From Mycolicibacterium peregrinum (lineage in GTDB: Bacteria; Actinomycetota; Actinomycetes; Mycobacteriales; Mycobacteriaceae), in NCBI RefSeq assembly GCF_001665785.1, contig NZ_LZSO01000041.1, positions 1 to 64,000 on the forward strand: a stretch of DNA of 64,000 bases, given 5' to 3'. The notes below the pieces were generated by a model. It did not search any database. It saw nothing but the letters and a program-made list of their open reading frames with translations, and was not told the origin of the DNA. Position numbers and translations under genes: made by a program. Every line of letters starts with the position of its first letter. The stretch's first letter is position 1. Shown here piece by piece: positions 46,572-54,589 of the stretch.

Positions 46572-47197
46572 ACATCTTGACCATCGACACCGCGACCCCG
46601 GCGGTCAGCGCCGGCGTGGTCCACCGCGCCGAGGATGGCGCCGTGCGCACCCTCGCGGAACGGGTGACCCTGGATGCCCGGGCCCACGCCGAACAGCTCA
46701 CGCCCAACGTGCTCGGTGCCGTGTCCGATGCCGGGGTCACTGTCGCGGAGCTCGACGCGGTCGTCGTCGGCTGCGGGCCGGGCCCGTTCACCGGGCTGCG
46801 GGTGGGAATGGCCAGTGCCGCGGCCTTCGGCCACGCACTGGGCGTTCCGGTGCACGGGGTGTGCAGCCTGGACGCCATCGGTGTCCACACCGGCGGCGAC
46901 GTGCTGGTGGTCACCGACGCGCGGCGGCGGGAGGTGTACTGGGCGCGCTACCGCGACGGAGTTCGGGTCGACGGGCCCGCCGTCAACGCACCCGCCGATG
47001 TGGCACTGGAGTCCTCGGCCGCGGTGGCCGGCTCGCCCGATCACGCGGCACTGTTCGCGCTGCCTCGGCTCGACCTGGTGTACCCGACACCGGCAGGCCT
47101 GGTGCTCGCGGTCGACGACTGGGACGATCCCCAGCCACTGGTGCCGTTGTATCTGCGCCGGCCCGATGCGAAACCCTCTGCGGCGGTGCGGAAGTGA
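46568..47197 (+). CDS. tsaB: t6A complex dimerisation subunit
   Basis: 209 residues. ASKHA-fold start MNILTIDTATPAVSAGVV, GCGPGPFTGLRVGMA and VVTDARRREVYWARY are TsaB marks. An inactive paralogue of TsaD that scaffolds the TsaB-TsaD-TsaE complex. ATG overlaps tsaE's stop. Confidence 0.95.
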   Translation: MNILTIDTATPAVSAGVVHRAEDGAVRTLAERVTLDARAHAEQLTPNVLGAVSDAGVTVAELDAVVVGCGPGPFTGLRVGMASAAAFGHALGVPVHGVCSLDAIGVHTGGDVLVVTDARRREVYWARYRDGVRVDGPAVNAPADVALESSAAVAGSPDHAALFALPRLDLVYPTPAGLVLAVDDWDDPQPLVPLYLRRPDAKPSAAVRK

Positions 47198-47655
47198 CGG
47201 TGTTCGACGCACTGACCCGGGCCGACGCCACGCGGTGCGCCGAGCTGGAAGCCAAGCTGTTCGCCGGCGACGACCCCTGGCCGGCCCGGGCGTTTCTGGC
47301 CGAACTCGACGCCAAGCACAATCGCTACATCGCGGCCCGCAGCGACGGCGTGCTGGTGGGCTATGCCGGTATCTCCCGGCTGGGCCGGATGCGCCCCTAC
47401 GAGTACGAGATCCACACCATCGGTGTCGATCCCGAGTTCCAGGGGCAGGGGATCGGGCGCAGGCTGCTCGACGACCTGCTCGACTACGCCTCGGGCGGAA
47501 CGGTTTTCCTGGAAGTCCGCACCGACAACGAACCGGCCATCGCGCTGTACGAGAGCGTCGGATTCGTCAACATCGGCCTGCGCAAGCGGTATTACCGCGC
47601 CAGCGGCGCCGACGCCTACACCATGCAACGCCTTCCTCAAGGGGGCCCGAAGTGA
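47194..47655 (+). CDS. rimI: Ribosomal protein S18-alanine N-acetyltransferase
   Basis: 153 residues. GNAT fold: IHTIGVDPEFQGQGIGRRLLDDLL binds acetyl-CoA; FLEVRTDNEPAIALYESVGFVNIGLRKRYY is the typical RimI C-terminal motif. GTG overlaps tsaB's stop (GTGA). Set inside the t6A operon as in other actinobacteria. Confidence 0.94.
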   Translation: MTVFDALTRADATRCAELEAKLFAGDDPWPARAFLAELDAKHNRYIAARSDGVLVGYAGISRLGRMRPYEYEIHTIGVDPEFQGQGIGRRLLDDLLDYASGGTVFLEVRTDNEPAIALYESVGFVNIGLRKRYYRASGADAYTMQRLPQGGPK

Positions 47656-48674
47656 TCATCCTGGCCATCGAAAGCTCTTGTGACGAAACGGGAGTCGGCA
47701 TCGCCGATCTCGCCGCAGACGGAACCGTCACGCTTCTCGCCGACGAGGTCGCCTCCAGCGTCGACGAGCACGCCCGCTACGGCGGCGTCGTTCCGGAGAT
47801 CGCCTCGCGCGCGCATCTGGAAGCACTGGGACCGACCATGCGACGCGCGCTCGACGCCGCAGGCATCGAGCGACCCGACGTCGTCGCCGCGACCATCGGC
47901 CCCGGTCTGGCCGGGGCACTGCTCGTCGGCGTGGCTGCAGCCAAGGCGTATGCGGCCGGCTGGAGCGTTCCCTTCTACGGGGTCAATCACCTCGGCGGCC
48001 ACCTGGCCGCCGACGTGTACGACCACGGGCCGCTGCCCGAAAGTGTCGGCCTGCTGGTCTCGGGCGGGCACACCCATCTGCTGCACGTCCGGTCGTTGGG
48101 CGAGCCCATCATCGAGCTCGGCAGCACCGTCGACGACGCCGCGGGTGAGGCGTACGACAAGGTGGCCCGGCTGCTCGGCCTGGGCTATCCGGGCGGAAGG
48201 GTGCTCGACGAGTTGGCCCGCACCGGCGACCGCGACGCCATCGTCTTCCCCCGGGGCATGACCGGACCGCGCGACGACCCGTACGTGTTCAGCTTCTCGG
48301 GGGTGAAGACCGCGGTCGCCCGGTATGTCGAGGCCCACCCGGAGGCCTCGCAGGCCGATGTGGCCGCAGGCTTCCAGGAGGCCGTCGCCGACGTGCTGAC
48401 CGCCAAGGCTGTGCGCGCCGCCACCGATCTCGGGGTATCCACCCTGCTCATCGCGGGCGGGGTGGCGGCCAATTCACGGCTGCGTGAACTCGCCGAGGAA
48501 CGTTGCGCGGCAGCGGGTCTGACGCTGCGGGTGCCGCGGCCGCGGTTGTGCACCGACAACGGCGCGATGATCGCCTCGTTCGCGGCACACCTGATCGCCG
48601 CCGGGGCGGAACCGTCGCCGCTGGATGCGGCCAGCGATCCGGGATTGCCGGTGGTGAAGGGACAGGTGGCATGA
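47652..48674 (+). CDS. tsaD: tRNA N6-adenosine threonylcarbamoyltransferase
   Basis: 340 residues. ILAIESSCDETGVGI start, GPGLAGALLVGVAAAKAYA, metal-binding histidines in NHLGGHLAA, FSFSGVKTAV and AGGVAANSRLRE, CTDNGAMIA. Catalyses transfer of threonylcarbamoyl to A37. GTG overlaps rimI's stop. In M. tuberculosis the next gene is groES; here nearly 9 kb intervene. Confidence 0.97.
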   Translation: MIILAIESSCDETGVGIADLAADGTVTLLADEVASSVDEHARYGGVVPEIASRAHLEALGPTMRRALDAAGIERPDVVAATIGPGLAGALLVGVAAAKAYAAGWSVPFYGVNHLGGHLAADVYDHGPLPESVGLLVSGGHTHLLHVRSLGEPIIELGSTVDDAAGEAYDKVARLLGLGYPGGRVLDELARTGDRDAIVFPRGMTGPRDDPYVFSFSGVKTAVARYVEAHPEASQADVAAGFQEAVADVLTAKAVRAATDLGVSTLLIAGGVAANSRLRELAEERCAAAGLTLRVPRPRLCTDNGAMIASFAAHLIAAGAEPSPLDAASDPGLPVVKGQVA

Positions 48675-49111
48675 GTTGGTCGGACAAGCTTGAAGTCACC
48701 GAGCTGCTGTACCGCTATGCCGAACTGATCGACGCCGGCGACTTCGACGGGGTCGGAGAGCTGCTCGGGCGCGGATCGTTCATGGGTGTAGCGGGGGCGT
48801 CAGTGATCGCGGGCCTGTTTGCGTCGACCACGCGACGGTTCCCCGAGCAGGGCAACACCCCGCGGACCCGGCACCTGGTGCTCAACCCGATCGTCGACGT
48901 CGAAGGCGACCGGGCGACGTCCCGCTCGACGTTCTGCGTGGTGCAGAAGACCGACACCGTGTCTCTTCAGACGATCGTGGTCGGGCGCTACGCCGACGCG
49001 TTCGCCCGTGACGACGACGGTTGGTTTTTCACCGAGCGCACGGTCGATGTGCAGATGGTCGGGGACGTGTCCGACCACCTGATGATCGATCCGCGACAGT
49101 ACGAACGCTAG
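48671..49111 (+). CDS. SnoaL-like (NTF2-fold) protein
   Basis: 146 residues. Cone-shaped NTF2 fold: ELLYRYAELIDAGDFDGVGELL, RTRHLVLNPIVDVEGDRATSRSTFCVVQ and GRYADAFARDDDGWFFTERTVDVQ. Family members are isomerases, dehydratases or binding proteins. ATG overlaps tsaD's stop (ATGA), so translationally coupled to the t6A operon. Its stop is one base from the convergent PucR gene. Confidence 0.85.
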   Translation: MSWSDKLEVTELLYRYAELIDAGDFDGVGELLGRGSFMGVAGASVIAGLFASTTRRFPEQGNTPRTRHLVLNPIVDVEGDRATSRSTFCVVQKTDTVSLQTIVVGRYADAFARDDDGWFFTERTVDVQMVGDVSDHLMIDPRQYER

Positions 49112-49112
49112 G

Positions 49113-50147
49113 TCAGCGCGCTTCGTTGATGTGATGAACCCGCACACTGACCTCCAGCTGGAAACGGTCGGCGGGGTTCTTGAGTGACAACCCGGTGAGT
49201 TCCTCGATGAGTTTGATCCGGTACAGCAGCGAGTGGCGGTTCAGGAACAGCGCGCGCGCCGCCGCACTGGTGTTGGTGGCCTCGTCGAGCAGGATCTCCA
49301 GGGTGTGCACGAGCTGCCCTCGTCGGGTCTTGTCGTATTCGACGAGTGGCTGCAGCGTCTGCAGGACAGTCGCCATGCTGCGCGGGTGCTGACGTAGCAC
49401 CTCGGCGAACTGCATGGGACCGACCGGGCCTTCGGGCAGTGGCGACGAAACCGGAGCCGCGACGGTGACCGCATGGCCGTGTGCGGGCGCCAACAGGGCC
49501 CAGGTCACGAGATCCTCAGGGAGCCTGCTGAGTCGCTGTGCGGAATCGACCAATCCAGAAACCGTGGATTCCGTTGGGGCCGAAGAGAAATGACCCATGA
49601 CCAGGTCGTCGGTCACCGACGACGTGACTGTCAGGCCGGCGGCGAGCGCCAATTCGTGCAGGGCGTTGGCGAACCTCTCGGCGGCTTCGCCCCACTGGGG
49701 ATCGTCGCGCACGCGGCGCCCGATGACCATCTGGACCCCGGTCTCCGGCGGAGACGGGCCGACCAGCGGCAGGATGGTCTTCTGGACGTCGGCGAAGGCA
49801 ATCTCCCAGGGCAGCAGCACAAATGGACACGCATGCTGGTCGGCGAGCGGGATCAGCAGCTCGAGGAGGTCGTGGGCGTCCACGTCGGGGGGCGGGCTGA
49901 GAATGATGCCGGCGGCCGGTGACGCCACCAGGGAGACCAGGAATTCGCGTACACCGGGTTGTTTGAGGTCGGCGCCGGTGGTGAGCACCAGGTCGCCGGG
50001 CCGGACGAAGTCCTCGGCGGGTGCGTGGATGATGTCCACCCAGCGGACCTCGCGGGCCAGTCCGCGGTGGCCCGCGACCACTGAACCCTGGTCCAGAGGT
50101 GGAATCGTCAAGACCGCCGCCACGCTCAGCGACGAGTCCTCGGACAT
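49113..50147 (-). CDS. PucR-family regulator of the diol dehydratase/permease genes
   Basis: 344 residues, a short PucR: N-terminal PucR domain (VAAVLTIPPLDQGSVVAGHRGLAREVRWVDIIHAP...LVLTTGADLK) and a C-terminal helix-turn-helix LLDEATNTSAAARALFLNRHSLLYRIKLIEELTGL, but no long middle region. ATG at 50147. It lies downstream of the permease on the same strand, with a strong hairpin between. Predicted to control permease and dehydratase. Confidence 0.88.
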   Translation of the reverse strand: MSEDSSLSVAAVLTIPPLDQGSVVAGHRGLAREVRWVDIIHAPAEDFVRPGDLVLTTGADLKQPGVREFLVSLVASPAAGIILSPPPDVDAHDLLELLIPLADQHACPFVLLPWEIAFADVQKTILPLVGPSPPETGVQMVIGRRVRDDPQWGEAAERFANALHELALAAGLTVTSSVTDDLVMGHFSSAPTESTVSGLVDSAQRLSRLPEDLVTWALLAPAHGHAVTVAAPVSSPLPEGPVGPMQFAEVLRQHPRSMATVLQTLQPLVEYDKTRRGQLVHTLEILLDEATNTSAAARALFLNRHSLLYRIKLIEELTGLSLKNPADRFQLEVSVRVHHINEAR

Positions 50148-50210
50148 GCCGCTTCCCTTCTGATCAACTGCTCGGCGGTGCGTCGAAGCCGACGGTATCA
50201 GCGACCAGCG

Positions 50211-50249
50211 ACGGCGGTGGCCACCTGCCCGGCAGGTGGCCACCGCCGT
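50211..50249. terminator. 19-bp perfect palindromic hairpin between permease and pucR
   Basis: ACGGCGGTGGCCACCTGCC, one base, then its exact complement. In RNA the loop would be about 5 bases and the stem 17 bp. Just past the permease stop (50260, minus strand) and 64 bases before the PucR start, so it most likely ends the permease transcript. Confidence 0.8.
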
Positions 50250-50259
50250 CGGGGTTGGT

Positions 50260-51702
50260 TCAGCCGACGGACGAGATCGAGGCTAGTTCCTCGGTCGACC
50301 GTCGGCTCAGCAGCATGCCTGCTGCGAAGAAGATCAGTGGCATCACACCGAAGATCGCCGCCAGGGCGGGAGTGCCGCCGACCACCAGGGTCAGGTTGGA
50401 CACCACCAGGACCAGGGCCGCCGCCAGGGCGAGCGTCGCGAACGAGGCCAGCACCACCTTGCCGGTCGAATTGCCCCGCCGGACGAAGAAGATCACCACC
50501 GAGATCGTGGTCAGCAGCCACAGCAGCGCGAGGGCCAGGATGCCGAGGCCACCGCCCGGTCCGAAGATCTGCAACACCGGGTCCAGCTGAAGCGCAGCGC
50601 AGATCCCCATCACGACGAACGAGGCCACGGTGATCACCAGCGAGGCGTTCGACGGGGAGCCGTGACGCTCGTGCACCTTGCCGATCTTCTTCGAGAACAC
50701 GCCGCTCTGTCCGAGCACGAACGCGTACCGAGACGCGATGTTGTGGAACGCGAGGGCACACGCGAAGACACTGACGGACCACAGGATGGTGTTCAGGTCA
50801 CGTCCGACCATGCCGAGGTACTTGCCCGCGGTGTTCACCATGAAGTTGTCGGGATCGTCGGTGGCCAGCTGGATGGCGTCGTGTCCGCCGTTGCCCTCGA
50901 CGAGGGCCCAGCTGGTGAAGGCGTAGAAGACCGCGACGATGCCCACCGCCCAGTAGGTGGCCCGGGGCACGGTGCGATCGGGGTCCTTGGCTTCGTCCCG
51001 GAAAACCGCGGTCGCCTCGACGCCGACGAATCCCCAGAGGGCGTAGAGCAGGGCGATGCCGAATCCGCCGGCGATGCCCTGCGGGGTGAACGAGTCCCCG
51101 GTGATGCCGTGCTCACCGCCGCGCACCACGATCACCAGATCAAGCACCATGAGGATCGCCACCTCGGACACCAAGAAGACGCCGAGCACCTTGGCGCTCA
51201 GATCGATGTCGCGGTAGCCGAGCCAGGCGACAGCCGCCAGTACCAGGCCCGTCAACAACCACCAGGGGAGATCAGGTCCACCGAACCGGGTGATCAGTTC
51301 GTTGAGGATGACGCCGTCGTAGGCGGCCACGGCGATCAGGGTTGCCATGTAGGCCGGGAGCGCGAGCACGGCCGCTCCGGTTCCGGCCGCCCGGCCGAGC
51401 GACTCACGGATGTAGGCGTAGAAGGCCCCGGCGTCGGTGACGTACTTCGACATCGCGACGAAGCTGGCCGCGAACAGGCCGAAGATGACGCCCGCGACGA
51501 TGAAGGCGACCGGGATGCCGGTGGTGTTGCCCAACGCCATCGCGATCGGCACATTGCCGCCGATGGTCGACAGCGGCGCCGAGGCCGCCACGACCATCAG
51601 CACGATCGCGGGCACGCCGAGGTGGCCGCGCAATTTGGCCGGACGGCCGTCCGATGACGTATCAGGTGGGGTCTTCTGGCCCGCGTTGACAACCTCGGTC
51701 AT
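50260..51702 (-). CDS. APC-superfamily permease
   Basis: 480 residues, about 12 helices. VPAIVLMVVAASAPLSTIGGNVPIAMALGNTTGIP at the start, DAGAFYAYIRESLGRAAG, and VGVEATAVFRDEAKDPDRTVPRATYW in helices 6-7 mark the amino-acid/polyamine group. AGGAGG is 9-10 bases before ATG. Divergent from the diol dehydratase, so it may bring in the dehydratase substrate (an amino alcohol or similar) or an unrelated amine. Confidence 0.9.
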   Translation of the reverse strand: MTEVVNAGQKTPPDTSSDGRPAKLRGHLGVPAIVLMVVAASAPLSTIGGNVPIAMALGNTTGIPVAFIVAGVIFGLFAASFVAMSKYVTDAGAFYAYIRESLGRAAGTGAAVLALPAYMATLIAVAAYDGVILNELITRFGGPDLPWWLLTGLVLAAVAWLGYRDIDLSAKVLGVFLVSEVAILMVLDLVIVVRGGEHGITGDSFTPQGIAGGFGIALLYALWGFVGVEATAVFRDEAKDPDRTVPRATYWAVGIVAVFYAFTSWALVEGNGGHDAIQLATDDPDNFMVNTAGKYLGMVGRDLNTILWSVSVFACALAFHNIASRYAFVLGQSGVFSKKIGKVHERHGSPSNASLVITVASFVVMGICAALQLDPVLQIFGPGGGLGILALALLWLLTTISVVIFFVRRGNSTGKVVLASFATLALAAALVLVVSNLTLVVGGTPALAAIFGVMPLIFFAAGMLLSRRSTEELASISSVG

Positions 51703-51723
51703 TGGGTTGATTCCTCCTAACTG

Positions 51724-51867
51724 CCGGCCGCAGTTGGCGGCCGGGTGAAGTCCGGGGCAAGTTTGCGAGAATCACAGGCCGCTTCGCCACTGCAGTTGGT
51801 CACTTTCCAACACCTTGTTGTAAGCCAGTTCACATCGGCCGCCCCGGAGTCACACACTTTGTTGGAA
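51724..51867. promoter_or_regulatory. Permease-dehydratase intergenic region with hairpin and inverted half-sites
   Basis: 263 bases without a gene (51703-51965). It holds a hairpin at 51724-51744 (7-bp stem CCGGCCG, 7-base loop), two copies of CAGTTGG (51731 and 51792), and TTCCAACA at 51805-51812 facing TGTTGGAA at 51860-51867. The half-sites are the best candidates for PucR binding. An AT-richer patch near 51800-51870 may contain the promoters. Confidence 0.45.
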
Positions 51868-51965
51868 GGTGCCGAGTGGATGTTGTTTCCACCGCGGCAT
51901 CCAGTCGATGCTTGGCCGGTTACGCGACACACCCGTCACGCCGACAGAGAGGTACGACGACTGCA

Positions 51966-54233
51966 ATGAACCCGGACAGCAGCGAAACCGAGCAGGATCA
52001 CCGGCTGGGGCGCATCCGACTGCTGGATGAGCAGCGCGTCAACCTGGACGGATTCGCTCAGGCGGACCCTGAGCTGGGCATGATCTCGCATCTGTCGCCC
52101 CACGATCCGGAACCGTCCTGGAGGGTCGACGACGACGGCGCCGTGCTGGAGATGGATTCGAAGCCCGCCGCCGACTTCGACACCATCGACGAGTTCATCG
52201 TCCGCTACGCCGTCGATCCCGCGGAGGCGCCGCGGTCGATGGCGATGAGCGACGTCGAGCTGGCCCGGATGATCGTCCACTCGGATGTGCCGCGCGAGGA
52301 GGTGCTGCGCGTCTGCGGCGGATTGACCCCGGCCAAGATGGCCCGGGTGGTGGCGCTCCTGCAGCCTGTCGAGATCCAGATGGCGATGATGAAGATGCGG
52401 GCCCGGCGCACGCCTGCGAACCAGGCCCATGTCACCAACCGCCTCGACGACCCCTTGCTCATCGCGGCCGACGCCGCCACCGCCGTCGTCTACGGATTCC
52501 GGGAGCTGGAAGCCACCGTCCCGGTGCTCGACGACGCCCCGGCTGTCGCGGTGGGTCTGCTGATCGGTTCCCAGGTGCCCGCGCCAGGGGCGCTGACGCA
52601 GTGCTCGGTCGAGGAGGCCCGCGAGCTGGAACTCGGGGTGCGCGGCCTGGTGTCCTACGCCGAGACGGTCTCGGTGTACGGCACCGAGCAGGTATTCACC
52701 GATGGTGACGACACCCCGTGGTCGAAGGCGTTTCTGACCTCGTCCTACGCCTCCCGCGGTATCAAGATGCGGCTGTCCAGCGGGGCGGGTTCGGAGGTGC
52801 TGATGGGCCAGGCCGAGCGCAAGTCGATGAACTACCTGGAGTCCCGCTGCGTTGCGCTGGCCAAAGGCATTGGTGCACAGGGTGTTCAGAACGGTGGCGT
52901 CGACGGTGCGGCCATCACCGCCTCGGTGCCCGGTGGTGTCCGGGAACTGATCGCGGAGAACCTCATGGTGATGCTGCGCGGGCTCGAATCCTGCAGCGGC
53001 AACGATTCGCTGATGTCGGAGTCCACGATGCGGCGAACCAGCCGCACCCTTCCCGTTCTGCTGTCCGGCTCGGATTTCATCTTCTCCGGATTCGGTTCGG
53101 TGGTGGCCTACGACAACATGTTCGGCCCGTCCAACTTCAATGCCGCCGACCTCGACGACTATCTGGTGATGCAGCGCGACTGGGGTGTCGACGGCGGGCT
53201 GCGGTCGGTGGACCCGACGACTCTGGAAGCCATGCGCAGGCAGGCTGCCGAGGCCACCCGGGCGGTATTCGAATATCTGGGGCTCGCCGATTTCGACGAC
53301 GAACATGTGGAAACCGTTGTCGGGGCGGCGGGTTCCAAGGATCTGCCGCCCACCGACGGGGTGAAGGTGCTCAGCGCCGCCCGGATGATCGAGCAGTCGG
53401 GTCTGACGGTCCTCGACATCGTCGCCGCGCTCGCCGAGACGGGATTCACCGACATCGCCGAACGCGTCCTGGGCATGGCCAAGGCCCGCGTCACCGGCGA
53501 CTACCTGCAGACCGCGGCGATCTTCGACGAACAGATGAATGTGCTGTCAGCGCTGCAGGATCCGAACGACTACCGCGGTCCCGGCACCGGGTACCGGCCG
53601 ACGGCGGAGCGTCAGGCTCAGATCGATGCCGTGCGTCAGGCGCGGTCGGTGACCGACCTGGTCAAGGAGCAGGCGACCTTCGCCCATCCGGACCGGCTGA
53701 TCGTGAGCGAGGTCGCGGATGTGGGAGAAGATCCCCGCGAAGTGGTCATCGGTGTGTCTCCCGCGTTCGGTGTCAAGCTGTTTCGCACCCTGTCGGGGAT
53801 GACCGTCTATGACGTGTTGGAACAGATCCTGGCCGGGCTGGAAGAGGAGCAGTGTGTGCCGCGCCTGGTTCGGATCGCCGACTCCGTGGATCTCGGGGTG
53901 ATCGGCAAGTCGGCGGCCCGGCTGTCCGGATCAGGGATCGGTGTCGGGCTTCAGGCCAAGGGGACCACGCTGATCCACCGCCGTGATCTCCCGCCGTTGG
54001 CCAACCTCGAATTGCTCAGTGTGGCACCACTGATCACCCCGGAGATGTACCGGCTGATCGGCATCAACGCCGGCCGGCACGCCAAGGGCGCGACACCTGC
54101 CCCGATGCGCAACGCGTACACCGACGAGGCGATCACCGCCCGCTACCACACCAGAGTGGTGTCGATGGTGGCGATCGAACGGTCCGAGTGCGACGACCAC
54201 GGCCTGAACATGGAATTGGAGCTCAAGCGATGA
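51966..54233 (+). CDS. AdoCbl-dependent diol dehydratase, large and medium subunits fused
   Basis: 755 residues. Residues 1-545 align by eye with the PduC/GldA large subunit: MRARRTPANQAHVTN with the catalytic histidine, LTQCSVEEARELELG, YAETVSVYGTEQVFTDGDDTPWSK, SYASRGIKMR, NDYRGPGTGYRP. Residues about 575-755 are the medium subunit PduD: VVIGVSPAFGVKLF, ARLSGSGIGVGLQAKGTTLIH, LPPLANLELL, LIGINAGRHAKG. Converts a 1,2-diol (propanediol, glycerol) to the aldehyde using adenosylcobalamin. The fusion is known in mycobacteria. ATG at 51966 has only a distant GAGAGG. Confidence 0.93.
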   Translation: MNPDSSETEQDHRLGRIRLLDEQRVNLDGFAQADPELGMISHLSPHDPEPSWRVDDDGAVLEMDSKPAADFDTIDEFIVRYAVDPAEAPRSMAMSDVELARMIVHSDVPREEVLRVCGGLTPAKMARVVALLQPVEIQMAMMKMRARRTPANQAHVTNRLDDPLLIAADAATAVVYGFRELEATVPVLDDAPAVAVGLLIGSQVPAPGALTQCSVEEARELELGVRGLVSYAETVSVYGTEQVFTDGDDTPWSKAFLTSSYASRGIKMRLSSGAGSEVLMGQAERKSMNYLESRCVALAKGIGAQGVQNGGVDGAAITASVPGGVRELIAENLMVMLRGLESCSGNDSLMSESTMRRTSRTLPVLLSGSDFIFSGFGSVVAYDNMFGPSNFNAADLDDYLVMQRDWGVDGGLRSVDPTTLEAMRRQAAEATRAVFEYLGLADFDDEHVETVVGAAGSKDLPPTDGVKVLSAARMIEQSGLTVLDIVAALAETGFTDIAERVLGMAKARVTGDYLQTAAIFDEQMNVLSALQDPNDYRGPGTGYRPTAERQAQIDAVRQARSVTDLVKEQATFAHPDRLIVSEVADVGEDPREVVIGVSPAFGVKLFRTLSGMTVYDVLEQILAGLEEEQCVPRLVRIADSVDLGVIGKSAARLSGSGIGVGLQAKGTTLIHRRDLPPLANLELLSVAPLITPEMYRLIGINAGRHAKGATPAPMRNAYTDEAITARYHTRVVSMVAIERSECDDHGLNMELELKR

Positions 54234-54589
54234 CGATCACCGCACACTCGGGCCGCAGCCTTACCGAGGTGACGGTCGAGGCCGCCCGCAACGGTGAACT
54301 GGTTCTCGACGACATCCGGATCAGCCGCGAAACCCTGCTGTCCCAAGCAGATATCGCGGAGCGCTCCGGCTCCCGGCAATTGGCGATGAACCTGCGGCGG
54401 GCCGCTGAGATGACCGCACTCGGCTCCGAGGAGATGCTCGCCGCCTACGAGGCGCTCAGGCCCCGCCGGTCGAGCTTCGCCGAACTGCAGGAACTGGCGC
54501 AACGTCTCGCCGACCGGGACGCACCTACCTGCGCCGCACTCGTTCGGGAGGCCGCGACGGCCTACGAGCGGCGCGGCTTGCTGCGGTGA
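54230..54589 (+). CDS. pduE: Diol dehydratase small subunit
   Basis: 119 residues, shorter than Salmonella PduE (173) mainly at the N-terminus. Conserved RSLTEVTVEAARNGELVLDDIRISRETLLSQADIAERSGSRQLAMNLRRAAEMTAL and RPRRSSF. ATG overlaps the fused subunit's stop. The missing N-terminal region is the part that, in enteric bacteria, targets the enzyme to a microcompartment, fitting the absence of shell genes here. Confidence 0.9.
   Translation: MTITAHSGRSLTEVTVEAARNGELVLDDIRISRETLLSQADIAERSGSRQLAMNLRRAAEMTALGSEEMLAAYEALRPRRSSFAELQELAQRLADRDAPTCAALVREAATAYERRGLLR

Noticed and set aside
51742..51840. Cobalamin riboswitch upstream of the diol dehydratase
   Set aside because: Fragments resemble parts of one (GGGTGAAGTCCGGGGC, GCCACTG, AAGCCAG), but the spacing between the last two is about 30 bases, too short for the conserved core, and the full B12 box is not matched. 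A covariance search with the Rfam cobalamin model would settle it; a significant hit would overturn this rejection.
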